DNA from: DASUPK01 sp963815045
Lineage (GTDB): Bacteria > Actinomycetota > Thermoleophilia > Solirubrobacterales > 70-9
DNA: 64,000 nt
Assembly (NCBI GenBank): GCA_963815045.1
Contig: CAWFET010000001.1
Coordinates: 1 to 64,000 of the forward strand
Direction of reading: 5' to 3'
Shown here: positions 41,567 through 51,401 of the stretch, piece after piece
How the letters are laid out: each line of letters opens with the position of its first letter
Numbering within the stretch: position 1 is the first letter of the stretch
Notes under the pieces: model-generated
What the model was told of the DNA's origin: nothing
The model's input: the letters and a program-made list of their open reading frames with translations, nothing else
Database searches by the model: none
Made by a program: the position numbers and the translations under genes

Positions 41567-43558
41567 CTAGACGGCGCACTCTCCTTCGCCGCGCTCGACC
41601 TTGTAGGGCTCGGAGCGGTTCCAGTCGATGAAGAACAGGAGGTTGTCGGCGTTGAACTCGACCGGCAGCTTCAGGTCGGAGATCAGCTCCTCGAACTGGT
41701 CGAAGCCGGTGCGTTCGACAAAGGCGTTGAAGTTCTCACCGTCGTTCCGCTTCTCCTCGTAGTTGCGGATCCAGCGCTCGACCGCCTCAGGCACGCGCTT
41801 GGCGGGCAGCCGGGCCTTGAGCCGGTGGCCGAAGACGGTCTCGCCACCCTCGAAGTTGCCGGCGATGTGCGGGATGTAGGCCGGGATCGTGTGCTCGCCC
41901 ACCTTGATCGAGGCCCCGTAGAAGCCGATCGTGGCGATGTGGTGCTGCGAGCAGCCGTTCGGGCAGCCGCTCATCTTGATGTGGATCTGCCTGGTGAGCG
42001 GATCCGTGATCTCCATCTCCTCGATGCGCTTCTGGAGCTCCCGGTTCAAGCCCATGGATGCGGTGATGCCGAGCTTGCAGCTGTCGGTGCCCGGGCAGCT
42101 CACGACATCGCCGATCTGGAATGCGCCGGAGTCGCCGAGGCCGAGCTCCCGCAGGCGCAGCCAGAGGTCGTAGACCGACTCCCGGCGGATCCAGCGCAGC
42201 ACCAGGTTCTGCTGGACCGTGGTGCGGGCGTAGCCGCCCGTGAAGTCGCGCATGATCTCGGCGAGGCCACGGAACTGCTCCGGGGAGAGGTCGCCGCGGG
42301 TCACCTTGACCGTGGCGGTGACGAAGCCCTCCTGGCGTTGGGGTTCGACGTTGGAATCGACCCAGGCGTCAAACTCGCTCTTCGATCCGGCGGCGGTGTT
42401 TGTGGCCGCCGTTTGTGGTGGCGAGCCGTAGCTCTCGGGTACGGCGGGGGCGTTCGCCTCCTCGTCGTGGACGAAGAGCAGGTGGTCGATCGAGAAGTCG
42501 CGCTCATCGACCCAGTCGCCCTCGAGCTCCTGATCGACCAGCTCGCGGAAGGCGTCCATGCCGATCTTGTCGACCAGCACCTTGATCCGGGCGCGCATGC
42601 GGTTCTCGCGCAGCCACTCCTGGCGGTCGAAGATGCGCAGGGCGGCCTCGGTGACCTTCAGGTAGTCGCCGTTGTCGAGCTCGACGAACTCATAGAGGGT
42701 GGGGGCGATGCGGGGCTGGATCGAGGTGCCACCGCCGATCTTGACCTCGACGCCGCGCACCTCCTTGCCGTCGACCATCTTCACCTTCGGGATGAAACCG
42801 ACGTCGTGGATCTCGGTGATCGCGCGGTCGGCGTCGCTGGCGCTGAAGGCGGTCTTCACCTTCCGCGGCATCAGCTGGGTGGTCGGGTGGCGGACGAAGT
42901 AGCGGGCATACGCGGCCGCGTAGGGAGTGATGTCGAAGGGCTCGTCTCCGGCAACGCCTGCCCAGGGATCGCCGGTGACGTTGCGGATCGTGTTTCCGCA
43001 TCCCTCTCGCGAGGAGAGGCCGGCTTGGCTGATCTGACGGATGAACTCGGCCGCGTCCGCGAGCGGGATGTGGTGGATCTGGATGTTCTGCCGGGTGGTG
43101 ATATGGCCCTTGTTGAGCGGCGCGAGCTCCTCGATCGCGTCCGCGAAGGCCTCCATCTGCTCCGGGCTGACGCCGCCGTAGGGGAGCTTGACCCGGATCA
43201 TCTGCACGTCGGGCTGGCGCTGGCCGTACACGCCCTGCTTGAGCCGGAAGCCGATGAACTGCTCCTCGGTCTGCTCGCCCCTCAGGAAGCTGGCGGCCTC
43301 GGTGTCGAAGTCGTCGAACTCGCGCTCGAGGATCGGGATGATGTGCCCCGGGACGTCGTCGTACACCTCCGGGTTCTCGAGAGAGCCGATCTTCCCCTTC
43401 CCATGCTGCTTCTTGCTCGGATCCTGCTTGAGGGTGGTGGGGTCGGCCAGCTTCTTGGCCGGCACGGGTGTGCCATTGCCTGACTTCGATCCGGCGGCGG
43501 TTTTTGTGGCCGCCGAATCAGCGGAGGCGGCGGAAACGGGCTCCATGGAAACCGGCAT
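41567..43558 (-). CDS. ferredoxin-dependent sulfite (nitrite-type) reductase
   Basis: 663 residues with the two-fold repeated sulfite/nitrite reductase fold. Siroheme/[4Fe-4S] ligands: VSCPGTDSCKLGI (C-x5-C) and KMSGCPNGCSQHHIATIGFY (C-x3-C). First-half motifs include LNKGHITTRQNIQIHHIPLA and SREGCGNTIRNVTGDPWAGV. Sulfite is the likely substrate, given cysH, sat and cysC directly downstream. Odd: an Ala/Thr/Gly/Ser/Lys-rich stretch (AATKTAAGSKS near the start; AATNTAAGSKS in the middle linker) occurs twice and is encoded by a repeated 32-base sequence. About 40 residues longer at the N-terminus than needed. Confidence 0.9.
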   Translation of the reverse strand: MPVSMEPVSAASADSAATKTAAGSKSGNGTPVPAKKLADPTTLKQDPSKKQHGKGKIGSLENPEVYDDVPGHIIPILEREFDDFDTEAASFLRGEQTEEQFIGFRLKQGVYGQRQPDVQMIRVKLPYGGVSPEQMEAFADAIEELAPLNKGHITTRQNIQIHHIPLADAAEFIRQISQAGLSSREGCGNTIRNVTGDPWAGVAGDEPFDITPYAAAYARYFVRHPTTQLMPRKVKTAFSASDADRAITEIHDVGFIPKVKMVDGKEVRGVEVKIGGGTSIQPRIAPTLYEFVELDNGDYLKVTEAALRIFDRQEWLRENRMRARIKVLVDKIGMDAFRELVDQELEGDWVDERDFSIDHLLFVHDEEANAPAVPESYGSPPQTAATNTAAGSKSEFDAWVDSNVEPQRQEGFVTATVKVTRGDLSPEQFRGLAEIMRDFTGGYARTTVQQNLVLRWIRRESVYDLWLRLRELGLGDSGAFQIGDVVSCPGTDSCKLGITASMGLNRELQKRIEEMEITDPLTRQIHIKMSGCPNGCSQHHIATIGFYGASIKVGEHTIPAYIPHIAGNFEGGETVFGHRLKARLPAKRVPEAVERWIRNYEEKRNDGENFNAFVERTGFDQFEELISDLKLPVEFNADNLLFFIDWNRSEPYKVERGEGECAV
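42380..42411. repeat. intragenic 32-base palindromic repeat, copy 2
   Basis: Matches 43484-43515 at 31 of 32 positions (the T/G difference lies in the central run). It has a hairpin-forming GGCGGC...GCCGCC core and encodes AATNTAAGSKS in the linker between the halves of the sulfite reductase. Confidence 0.75.
43484..43515. repeat. intragenic 32-base palindromic repeat, copy 1
   Basis: Encodes AATKTAAGSKS near the N-terminus of the sulfite reductase in the same orientation and frame as copy 2 at 42380-42411. Confidence 0.75.
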
Positions 43559-43658
43559 TCCTTTCGTCGACGTAGCCTTGCCCGAGCTGGGTAGCGCCAG
43601 GTCAATCTAGCAAACCTGATCGAGTTTAAGGTGTTTCTTTCGCCGCGCCCCGAGGCGG

Positions 43659-43687
43659 TTGACAGGGCGCCGAGACTCGCATAGCGT
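43659..43687 (+). promoter_or_regulatory. putative promoter of the coiled-coil secreted protein gene
   Basis: A perfect -35 hexamer TTGACA (43659-43664), then 17 bases, then TAGCGT (43682-43687) as a weak -10. The gene starts at 43714 with AGGGAGAAGG as ribosome site. Confidence 0.4.
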
Positions 43688-43713
43688 CGCAGCCGTAGAG
43701 CAAGGGAGAAGGG

Positions 43714-44562
43714 ATGGGGAAGACCGAGTCGGGAAGGGGCTACGTCGCAGCCTTCGCCGCGACCGTGTTCGCCCTGCTCGTCGTGCAGGTCGCTGTCGCC
43801 GCAAACGACGGAGGTCCGCAGGCCAGCTCCAGCGCATCGGTGAGGCAGCAGGTCGCGAAGCTGAGGAGGCAGATCAAGCAGCTCAAGGCCCGAACTGCGC
43901 AGCTGGAGACGCAGACAGGGCAGCTGCAGGCCCGCATCCAAGGGGACACGAACCGGCCGACCGGTCCGGCGGGCGGCGATCTCACGGGCAGCTATCCGAA
44001 CCCGCAGATCGCGGCGGACGCCGTCGGGTCGAATCAGGTCCTCAACGCCTCCTTGACCGCGGCCGATCTCGGAGCCAATTCGGTCGGAACCAGCGAGCTG
44101 TTCGACGGCTCGGTGACCACGGACAAGCTGGCCCTCGTTCCCACCACCCGCCTGCGGCGCACATCGACCCAGACGATCAGCAACAACGTCATCACCGATA
44201 TCTCGTTCACCACCGAAACGTGGGACATCGGCAACTTCCATACGACCAATAGCCCGGACGTCGTAGCGCCTGTCGACGGCGTCTATCTGATCACGGGAAG
44301 TCTCGTCTTCCAGGGCAACGGCACCGGGTACCGCGAGCTGCAGCTGACCGAGAACCTCGCCCCGATCGCGGACGCACAGGACGACGCGAGAGCCAACGCG
44401 TCCGACTTCCTCAGTACCTCGACCGTCTACCTGCTCAGTGCCGGGGACATCGTGCGGATGAGGGCCTTTCAGAACTCAGGCGGAAGCCTGACCGTGATCA
44501 ACTCCAGCGGAGGAGCCGAGACCAGCCCCGAGCTCACCATGACCTTCCTCGGCCCGGCCTGA
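43714..44562 (+). CDS. secreted coiled-coil protein with a C1q-like end
   Basis: 282 residues. N-terminal membrane or signal segment (VAAFAATVFALLVVQVAVAA), then a short coiled coil (SVRQQVAKLRRQIKQLKART, QLETQTGQLQARI), a GPAGGDLTGSYPNPQIA motif often seen before trimeric tail-fibre-like domains, and a beta-rich C-terminal domain (DGVYLITGSLVFQGNGTGYR; VYLLSAGDIVRMRAFQNSGG) with the look of C1q/TNF-like folds. Probably a trimeric surface-exposed protein. No exact family is known to me. Confidence 0.7.
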   Translation: MGKTESGRGYVAAFAATVFALLVVQVAVAANDGGPQASSSASVRQQVAKLRRQIKQLKARTAQLETQTGQLQARIQGDTNRPTGPAGGDLTGSYPNPQIAADAVGSNQVLNASLTAADLGANSVGTSELFDGSVTTDKLALVPTTRLRRTSTQTISNNVITDISFTTETWDIGNFHTTNSPDVVAPVDGVYLITGSLVFQGNGTGYRELQLTENLAPIADAQDDARANASDFLSTSTVYLLSAGDIVRMRAFQNSGGSLTVINSSGGAETSPELTMTFLGPA

Positions 44563-44622
44563 ACGGGCCGCGCTCAGGCGACGCTGCTGTAGCCCGGGGT
44601 CCCGAGGAGCGCGGAGCCGCAG

Positions 44623-45486
44623 CTAGTGCTTCTTGAGCAGCTTGACGTTCTCGTGCTGCGTCGCGAGCGTCCCGCCGGTGGGCGTGAACCGGACGTTGAA
44701 GCCGACCCGGGCCTTGCCCTTCTCGTCGAGCTTCCTGCGGATGTTCGCCTTCGGCTTGATCACCAGCTGCACGTCGCCCGGCGCCGTGACCGTCGGCGGG
44801 CCGACCACTTTGATCCCCTTATGCGTATAGAGGAGCGTCCCGGGATTGGGGACGGTCATCGTCACGATCGCCTTTCCGTTCTTCTTGTTCTTCCTGACCT
44901 TCCCGAAGCTGATCGCGTTCGTCGGCTCGATCGTGGCCTGGACGAGAACCTCGTAGCCCCCACCGGCGTTTCCCGCCAGTGTCGCTCCCTCGGAGAGCGT
45001 GGGGTTGAACCAGCTGACCTGGCTGGCGCCCGGGTTCACCGCCTGATCGAGCATGCCCGCCTGAGAGTTGAGGCCGATGGAGTCCCCGATCTTGATCGGC
45101 TGGGAGTCCGCGAACGGTCCCGAGATGCCCCCGGCGGTGACCGGTTCCGGGGTGGCGTCCGGGCCTCCGGTGAACGTTGTCCCCCCGACCGAGGTGAGGA
45201 CGCGGAACCCTGCAAATCCTGCACTGTTCGATTTCATGCGCCAGCTCGTCACCGTGCCGTTCACCGGCGACCAAAGCCCATCCGGCGCGGTCGCTGACGC
45301 ATTGAGGCCGTTGTTAACGGCCGTGCACGGGAAGGAGTTGCAACCTGCCGGCGCCGTGCCTGCCGGGGTCGCCGCGAGACTGCTCCCGATCGTCACCGAC
45401 GCCTGGGCCGTGCCGGCGAAGGCCAGGCCCGTGACCGCGACGGCGGCCACCAGCGCGGCGAAATGCTTTCTCCTCCCCCGCTTCAT
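44623..45486 (-). CDS. secreted protein with Lys-rich C-terminal module
   Basis: 287 residues from the ATG at 45486; earlier in-frame codons have no protein character. Signal peptide FAALVAAVAVTGLAFAGTAQ. The middle is a beta-sandwich-like domain (VTSWRMKSNSAGFAGFRVLT; EGATLAGNAGGGYEVLVQAT). The end carries the recurring module: GKAIVTMTVPNPGTLLYTHK, VQLVIKPKANIRRKLDEKGK and VGFNVRFTPTGG, closing ENVKLLKKH. The same module occurs at 26573, 26874 and 54366. Likely exported; function unknown. Confidence 0.75.
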   Translation of the reverse strand: MKRGRRKHFAALVAAVAVTGLAFAGTAQASVTIGSSLAATPAGTAPAGCNSFPCTAVNNGLNASATAPDGLWSPVNGTVTSWRMKSNSAGFAGFRVLTSVGGTTFTGGPDATPEPVTAGGISGPFADSQPIKIGDSIGLNSQAGMLDQAVNPGASQVSWFNPTLSEGATLAGNAGGGYEVLVQATIEPTNAISFGKVRKNKKNGKAIVTMTVPNPGTLLYTHKGIKVVGPPTVTAPGDVQLVIKPKANIRRKLDEKGKARVGFNVRFTPTGGTLATQHENVKLLKKH

Positions 45487-45545
45487 CTCAATGACCCTAA
45501 ACCCACCGGCAGCCGATTTGTTGCTCTGATCGCGAGAATCGCCGG

Positions 45546-46493
45546 GTGACCCAGATTCCGGTGATCTCCCGGCGGGCCGTGCTCGAGGCGATCGATCCCC
45601 GCACGGCGATCGAGCGCACCCGCGAGGCCTTCGAGCGGTATGCGCGCGGAGACTGGGAGATGCCGGCGAAGGTGTATCTCGACAGCCCACCCTTCGGCGA
45701 CTTCAGAGCCATGCCGGCCCGGGGAGACGGGATGGCGCTGCTCAAGTGGGTGACCTCGTTCCCGGGCAACACCGCGAGGGGGCTGCCCGTCGTTCGCGGT
45801 GAGGTTCTCCTCTCCGACGCGGAGACCGGAGAGGAGCTGGCCGTGATCGAGTGCTCTTCCGTCACCTCGCTGCGGACCGGTGCGGCCGCTGCGGTGTCGG
45901 CTCAGGTGCTCGCCCTGGATGAGGCGAGCACCGTCGGCATTGTGGGCTGCGGCGTGAACGGCGCCTGGTCGGCCCGGTGCCTGGCGGCCGCGGGATACGA
46001 CGAGGGTGTCTGTTCCGACGTCCGGCCTGAGGTCGCCGGAGCGCTCGCCGAGGAGCTCGGCTGGCGGCGCGGGGACCGCAGCGAGGCTGCCGCGCAGGAC
46101 GTCGTGGTGACGGTCACGCCGGGAGACGAGCCGGTGATCCTGGCGGACGAGCTCTCGCCGGGCCAGCACCTTGCCGTCCTCGGCGCCGACGCGCACGGGA
46201 AGCAGGAGGTGGAGCTCGACGCGATCCGGCGCTGCAGCCTGTTCTGCGACGAGTGGGAGCAGGCGAGCGCCGGGGGCGAGCTCGCCAACGCCGTCGAGGC
46301 CGGGGTGGTCTCGCGTGAGGACGTCACGCAGATCGGGGACGTGATCGCCGGGGACTCGACGTGGACACGCTCCGATGGCGAGATCACCCTGTTCGACTCG
46401 ACGGGGCTCGCGATCCAGGACCTGGCGATCTGCCGGGCCGTCTACGAGGGCTGGCGCCGCGGCGAGGTGGATGCCTCGCTGGTCACCCTCTGA
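45546..46493 (+). CDS. ornithine cyclodeaminase/mu-crystallin-family protein
   Basis: 315 residues from GTG at 45546. Typical elements: the N-terminal SRRAVLEAIDPRTAIERTRE, the substrate-side Lys in GMALLKWVTSFPGNTARGLP, SSVTSLRTGAAAAVSAQVLA, the NAD(P) loop VGIVGCGVNGAWSARCLAAA and DADxxGKxE-like GADAHGKQEVELDAI. Members reduce or deaminate amino or imino acids; the substrate is uncertain (ornithine, alanine or a ketimine). Convergent with the next gene, whose stop overlaps by 11 bases. Confidence 0.8.
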   Translation: MTQIPVISRRAVLEAIDPRTAIERTREAFERYARGDWEMPAKVYLDSPPFGDFRAMPARGDGMALLKWVTSFPGNTARGLPVVRGEVLLSDAETGEELAVIECSSVTSLRTGAAAAVSAQVLALDEASTVGIVGCGVNGAWSARCLAAAGYDEGVCSDVRPEVAGALAEELGWRRGDRSEAAAQDVVVTVTPGDEPVILADELSPGQHLAVLGADAHGKQEVELDAIRRCSLFCDEWEQASAGGELANAVEAGVVSREDVTQIGDVIAGDSTWTRSDGEITLFDSTGLAIQDLAICRAVYEGWRRGEVDASLVTL

Positions 46494-47289
46494 GCGCCGA
46501 CAGCGAAGCGCGCCGCTTCTTCTTCTTTTTCTTGCACTTGTGCTTCTTCGCGGAGGCGGCGCGGTGGTGCTTGTGCTTGCACTTCTTCTTCTTCTTCTTC
46601 TTCTTTTTGGGCGGCGGCGGGGGTGGCTGCGGGCCGCCGTTGGTCAGGCTGACGTTGTCCAGGTCGTAGGTCTCGCCGGTCCCGTTGGCGCCGACGTCCA
46701 CGATCACCGCGATCTCGTCGCTGTCCTCGATCAGGCTCTGGAACGTCGCCTGGCTGGGCGGGCTGCAGGTCCCGCCGACGTAGGGCAGACCGCCCAGTTG
46801 GCGGTCTCGTCGAGCCGGATGGAGAGCCGGTGGTAGCCGGCTCCGACGCTCGTCGGGATCAGGCCGTCGAGATAGTCGAGCCCGTGCTGCGGGAGGAGCA
46901 GCAGCTCGGCCCCGAATTGAGGGGTGACGCTCGAGCGCAGATCGAAGGCGCCGGTGCCCCTGTAGTTGGCGCCCAGGGGAGGAGACGAACGGGCTGTAGT
47001 AGGTGAGCAGCTGGCACGGGTCCTTGTCAGGGCAACCGGTTTCGGGCCCGCTGTCGACGGTGCCGAGGTGACCGCCGGGGTTTCCGCCACTCGACTGGAA
47101 GCTCGCGGGGACGAAGGGCCCGTTGGCGGGGTCCTGCGCCTGCTGCCAGCCCTCATTGCCGGCGTCGAACGTGTAGTCGAGCACCGTGGCGCTCGCGGGC
47201 CCCGCCATCGCGAGAGCCGCCGCCGTCGCCAGCAGCGCAATGACGCCGATCGTCCTGATCCTTCCCTCCGCGCGGATCCGTCCGCACAT
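46483..47289 (-). pseudogene. secreted lectin-like protein with Lys/Cys tail, two compensating frameshifts
   Basis: Signal peptide TIGVIALLATAAALAMAGPA, then a laminin-G/CBM-like domain (LDYTFDAGNEGWQQAQDPAN). Near 46975 one base is missing in a C run; the domain continues in the next frame (GANYRGTGAFDLRSSVTPQF; HRLSIRLDETANWA) and returns near 46795 to GLPYVGGTC. The end is IAVIVDVGANGTGETYDLDN, a Pro run, and a tail of Lys, His and Cys with the block RAASAKKHKCKKKKKK. About 268 residues if repaired. One deletion and one insertion 180 bases apart may be sequencing errors. Probably held at the surface by the tail. Confidence 0.65.
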
Positions 47290-47430
47290 GGGCCAACCCC
47301 CTGGTCGGTAAGTCAGCGCAGCGTAGGCGGGAGGAGCGGGCGAATCAACTCGCGCGTTCGTCCAGGCCGGGGGATCAAGAGGCGGCGGACGCCGCCCTGC
47401 CGCCGCCCGCCGCCACCTCTCCTCCCAAAC

Positions 47431-47640
47431 TCAGTCGACTTCGCTGCCCTCGACCAGGAACGCCACGCGGACGTGGGCACGCCACTCGTCGAGGTTCTCG
47501 CCCCGCAGCCCCGTCGAGACGACATCGATCGCGCGGATGTTCCGAAGCGAGCCCTGCGCCTGCTTCAGCGCCTGCTGTGCGGCGTCATCCGAAGACTTCT
47601 TGGAGCTTCCGACCAACTCAAGGATCTTTACGACGGCCAC
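47431..47640 (-). CDS. dodecin
   Basis: 69 residues from a GTG at 47640 with a strong AGGAGG ribosome site. VVKILELVGSSKKSSDDAAQ, then RNIRAIDVVSTGLRGENLDE and WRAHVRVAFLVEG, the complete dodecin fold of one helix and three strands. It forms a dodecamer storing flavins. The Trp in the EWRAH block stacks flavins in characterised members. Confidence 0.9.
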   Translation of the reverse strand: MAVVKILELVGSSKKSSDDAAQQALKQAQGSLRNIRAIDVVSTGLRGENLDEWRAHVRVAFLVEGSEVD

Positions 47641-47715
47641 GAGCCCTCCTCTGTAGAAGCGCGATGGGTTTGCGGCAAGTGTTCTATTGCACTTGCCGCC
47701 GTCGTACAAGCCCGG

Positions 47716-47949
47716 CTAGGCGCCGGGCGCGATCCCCCAGCCCATTCCGAGGCCGGATCGGGCGCTGACGCCCTCCCGAAGGGCGCTCTGCTGCCAGCGG
47801 CTCACCTTCGCCGGATGGGGGGCTGGAGCCGTCTCCCAGAGAAAGCGCTCGAGCGCCGCGGCGATCGCGGCGGCCTCATCGGGCTGGGCGGCCGCGCTCT
47901 GGATCTCGATCTTCGGACGGGGAGGGCTCTGTTTGCCGTTGCGTGCCAC
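47716..47949 (-). CDS. acyl-CoA carboxylase epsilon (AccE)-like small subunit
   Basis: 77 residues. An N-terminal basic stretch, then IEIQSAAAQPDEAAAIAAAL, and the end SRWQQSALREGVSARSG, the W-x-x-x-A-L-R-E-G pattern of actinobacterial AccE-type subunits that tie carboxylase alpha and beta subunits together. The carboxyltransferase gene is 1.6 kb away on the same strand, with one opposite-strand gene between. The assignment rests on size, pattern and neighbourhood. Confidence 0.55.
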   Translation of the reverse strand: MARNGKQSPPRPKIEIQSAAAQPDEAAAIAAALERFLWETAPAPHPAKVSRWQQSALREGVSARSGLGMGWGIAPGA

Positions 47950-48024
47950 AGCGGCAGTCTAGGCCGCTTGCCTGGACTTCCGGCCCGGGGGCTGAAAGAC
48001 TCGACCGCGGAGAAGGGAGTTCTC

Positions 48025-49539
48025 TTGAGAAGTGGGATGAAGATGGGGATGTTGGCTGCTCTCGCGGCCCTTGCCTCGGCGGCGCCGGCCCATGGCTCCT
48101 CCGGGACATGGGAGCGCGCCTGGGGCGAGAACGTCGACAGCGTCGCGCCCGGCACGGGATTCGAGATCTGCACGATCATCTCGCAGTGCCAGGGGACGAA
48201 TCCGGCCACGGGCGACGTGGGTGGCGAGCTGAGTCAGCCGTCCGGGATCGCCGTGGACGGCGCTGGCGACGTCTACGTGGCGAACACCGGCTACAACCGG
48301 ATCGACAAGTTCGACTCTTCCGGGAACTTCATCCGCGCCTGGGGCAGGGACGTGTCCGAGAACACCGCGTTCACCGGCTTTGAGAGCTGCGTGGCCGGCG
48401 TGGACACCTGCAAGATCGGGACGACCGGGACCGGCAACGGCATGATGAGCTCGCCCGAGGGAATCGCCGTCGGCCCGAACGGAGAGATCTACGTCTCCGA
48501 CGCGGGGAACAGCCGGGTTCAGGAGTTCACGACGAATGGGAACTTCGTCCGCATGTGGGGCAAGGACGTGGTCAGTGTCGGGACCGAGGACCACGGCACG
48601 GGCTTCGAGATCTGCCAGCTCAGTGCGTGCAAGGCGGGAGCTGCCTCAACGGGCCTGATCGGCGAGATGAATGTGCCCCTGGGGCTGGCGATCGATGCCG
48701 CCGGCGATGTCTATGTGGCCGACAGCTCCAACAACCGGATTCAGAAGTTCGATCAGGAGGGCGTACCGATCCGAACCTGGGGAAGGGACGTGATCAGCGG
48801 CGGATCCACCGGGTTCGAGATCTGCCGGGCCGGGATCGACACGTGCAAGGCGGGAACGACCGGAGGGCTCGAAGGTGAGATGAGCCTGCCGCTTGGCGTC
48901 GCCGTGGATGCCAGCGGATCGGTGTACGTCACCGACGCGAACAACAACCGACTCCAGAAGTTCTTCTCGACCGGTGGCTTTCAGCTCATGTGGGGCAAGG
49001 ACGTGATCACCGGTGGCGGCACGGGCTTCGAGATCTGTCACGAGGAGATCGACGTCTGCAAGGCCGGAAACGGGACTGGACACCTCGGTGGCGAGCTCAA
49101 CCTTCCGGTGGGAGTCGTCACCGACGCGGCGGACAACGTGTACGTCGCCGAGGAGGACAACAGCCGAGTCCAGAAGTTCGGCTCCGATGGGACGTTCCAA
49201 CGGCTCTGGGGGGAGGACGTTGACGCCGTCGCGGCGGGCACGGCCTTCGAGATCTGCACGGCTGCCGCAAACTGCAGGTCGGGCGCCTTCCTCGCTCCGT
49301 TCCGGGGCGGCGAGTTTGGAGTGCCGCAGGCTCTCGCCATTGATGGTTCGGGTCACCTATACGTCGCGGACCGCTTCAACGACCGGGTGGAGAAGTTCGG
49401 CGACCCACCCCCGGCAACCACCACTCCGCCGGCCGCTCCGGCATCACCGTCGGTGACCCCAAAGAAGAAATGCAAGAAGAAGCACAAGCGCGCCGCGTCG
49501 GCCAAGAAGAAGAAGTGCAAGAAGAAGAAGAAGCGGTAG
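48025..49539 (+). CDS. secreted NHL-repeat protein with paired Cys and Lys/Cys tail
   Basis: About 504 residues from a TTG with ribosome site AGGGAG; an ATG four codons on is an alternative. Signal peptide MLAALAALASAAPAHG. Six NHL propeller repeats, each with the pattern L-x-x-P-x-G-[IV]-A-[VI]-D...G-D-V-Y-V-A-[DN]-x-x-N-x-R-[IV]-x-K-F (for example SGIAVDGAGDVYVANTGYNR). Each repeat is preceded by an insert with two Cys (GTGFEICTIISQCQG; TGFEICRAGIDTCKAG). The end is a Pro/Thr linker and a tail with RAASAKKKKCKKKKKR, almost the same as in the neighbour at 46483. Likely a surface-anchored propeller. Confidence 0.8.
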   Translation: MRSGMKMGMLAALAALASAAPAHGSSGTWERAWGENVDSVAPGTGFEICTIISQCQGTNPATGDVGGELSQPSGIAVDGAGDVYVANTGYNRIDKFDSSGNFIRAWGRDVSENTAFTGFESCVAGVDTCKIGTTGTGNGMMSSPEGIAVGPNGEIYVSDAGNSRVQEFTTNGNFVRMWGKDVVSVGTEDHGTGFEICQLSACKAGAASTGLIGEMNVPLGLAIDAAGDVYVADSSNNRIQKFDQEGVPIRTWGRDVISGGSTGFEICRAGIDTCKAGTTGGLEGEMSLPLGVAVDASGSVYVTDANNNRLQKFFSTGGFQLMWGKDVITGGGTGFEICHEEIDVCKAGNGTGHLGGELNLPVGVVTDAADNVYVAEEDNSRVQKFGSDGTFQRLWGEDVDAVAAGTAFEICTAAANCRSGAFLAPFRGGEFGVPQALAIDGSGHLYVADRFNDRVEKFGDPPPATTTPPAAPASPSVTPKKKCKKKHKRAASAKKKKCKKKKKR

Positions 49540-49578
49540 GCGGCTTCGCCGGCGAATCGTCGCGGCAAGCGGCCGCCG

Positions 49579-51147
<1,569 letters not shown>

Positions 51148-51280
51148 CTGGCGGGCGATTCTAGGTGGCGGCTTCGGCTCAAGGTCGGGCAACCCTAGAA
51201 GACCGCCCGCCTCATCGATATTCTCCGCGGCTGACACGGGCCTCAGGGGGAGGCCGGACGCCTACATCCGGAGGTTCATC

Positions 51281-51400
51281 GTGCAGGGGAAGCGCCGTTT
51301 TCGCATCGCGTCAATCTCGGCTGCCGCGGGACTGCTCGCGGCGCTGGCCATCGGGGTGGCCACCAAGAAGAAGTGCAAGAAGAAGAAGCGGAAGCGCTAG
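51281..51400 (+). CDS. tiny single-pass membrane protein with Lys/Cys tail
   Basis: A GTG at 51281, eight bases after GGAGG, starts 39 codons: VQGKRRFRIASISAAAGLLA, then a hydrophobic stretch to VATKKKCKKKKRKR. It is one membrane segment and the KKKCKKKK tail with almost nothing else. The same tail ends the much larger proteins at 46483 and 48025. It is convergent with the acyltransferase gene (stops adjacent). Confidence 0.6.
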   Translation: MQGKRRFRIASISAAAGLLAALAIGVATKKKCKKKKRKR

Positions 51401-51401
51401 G

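Noticed and set aside
46966..48024. Open plus-strand frame leading into the NHL-repeat gene
   Set aside because: It lies antisense to the lectin-like gene, dodecin and the AccE-like gene, has no protein character, and the NHL gene has its own ribosome site, start and signal peptide.
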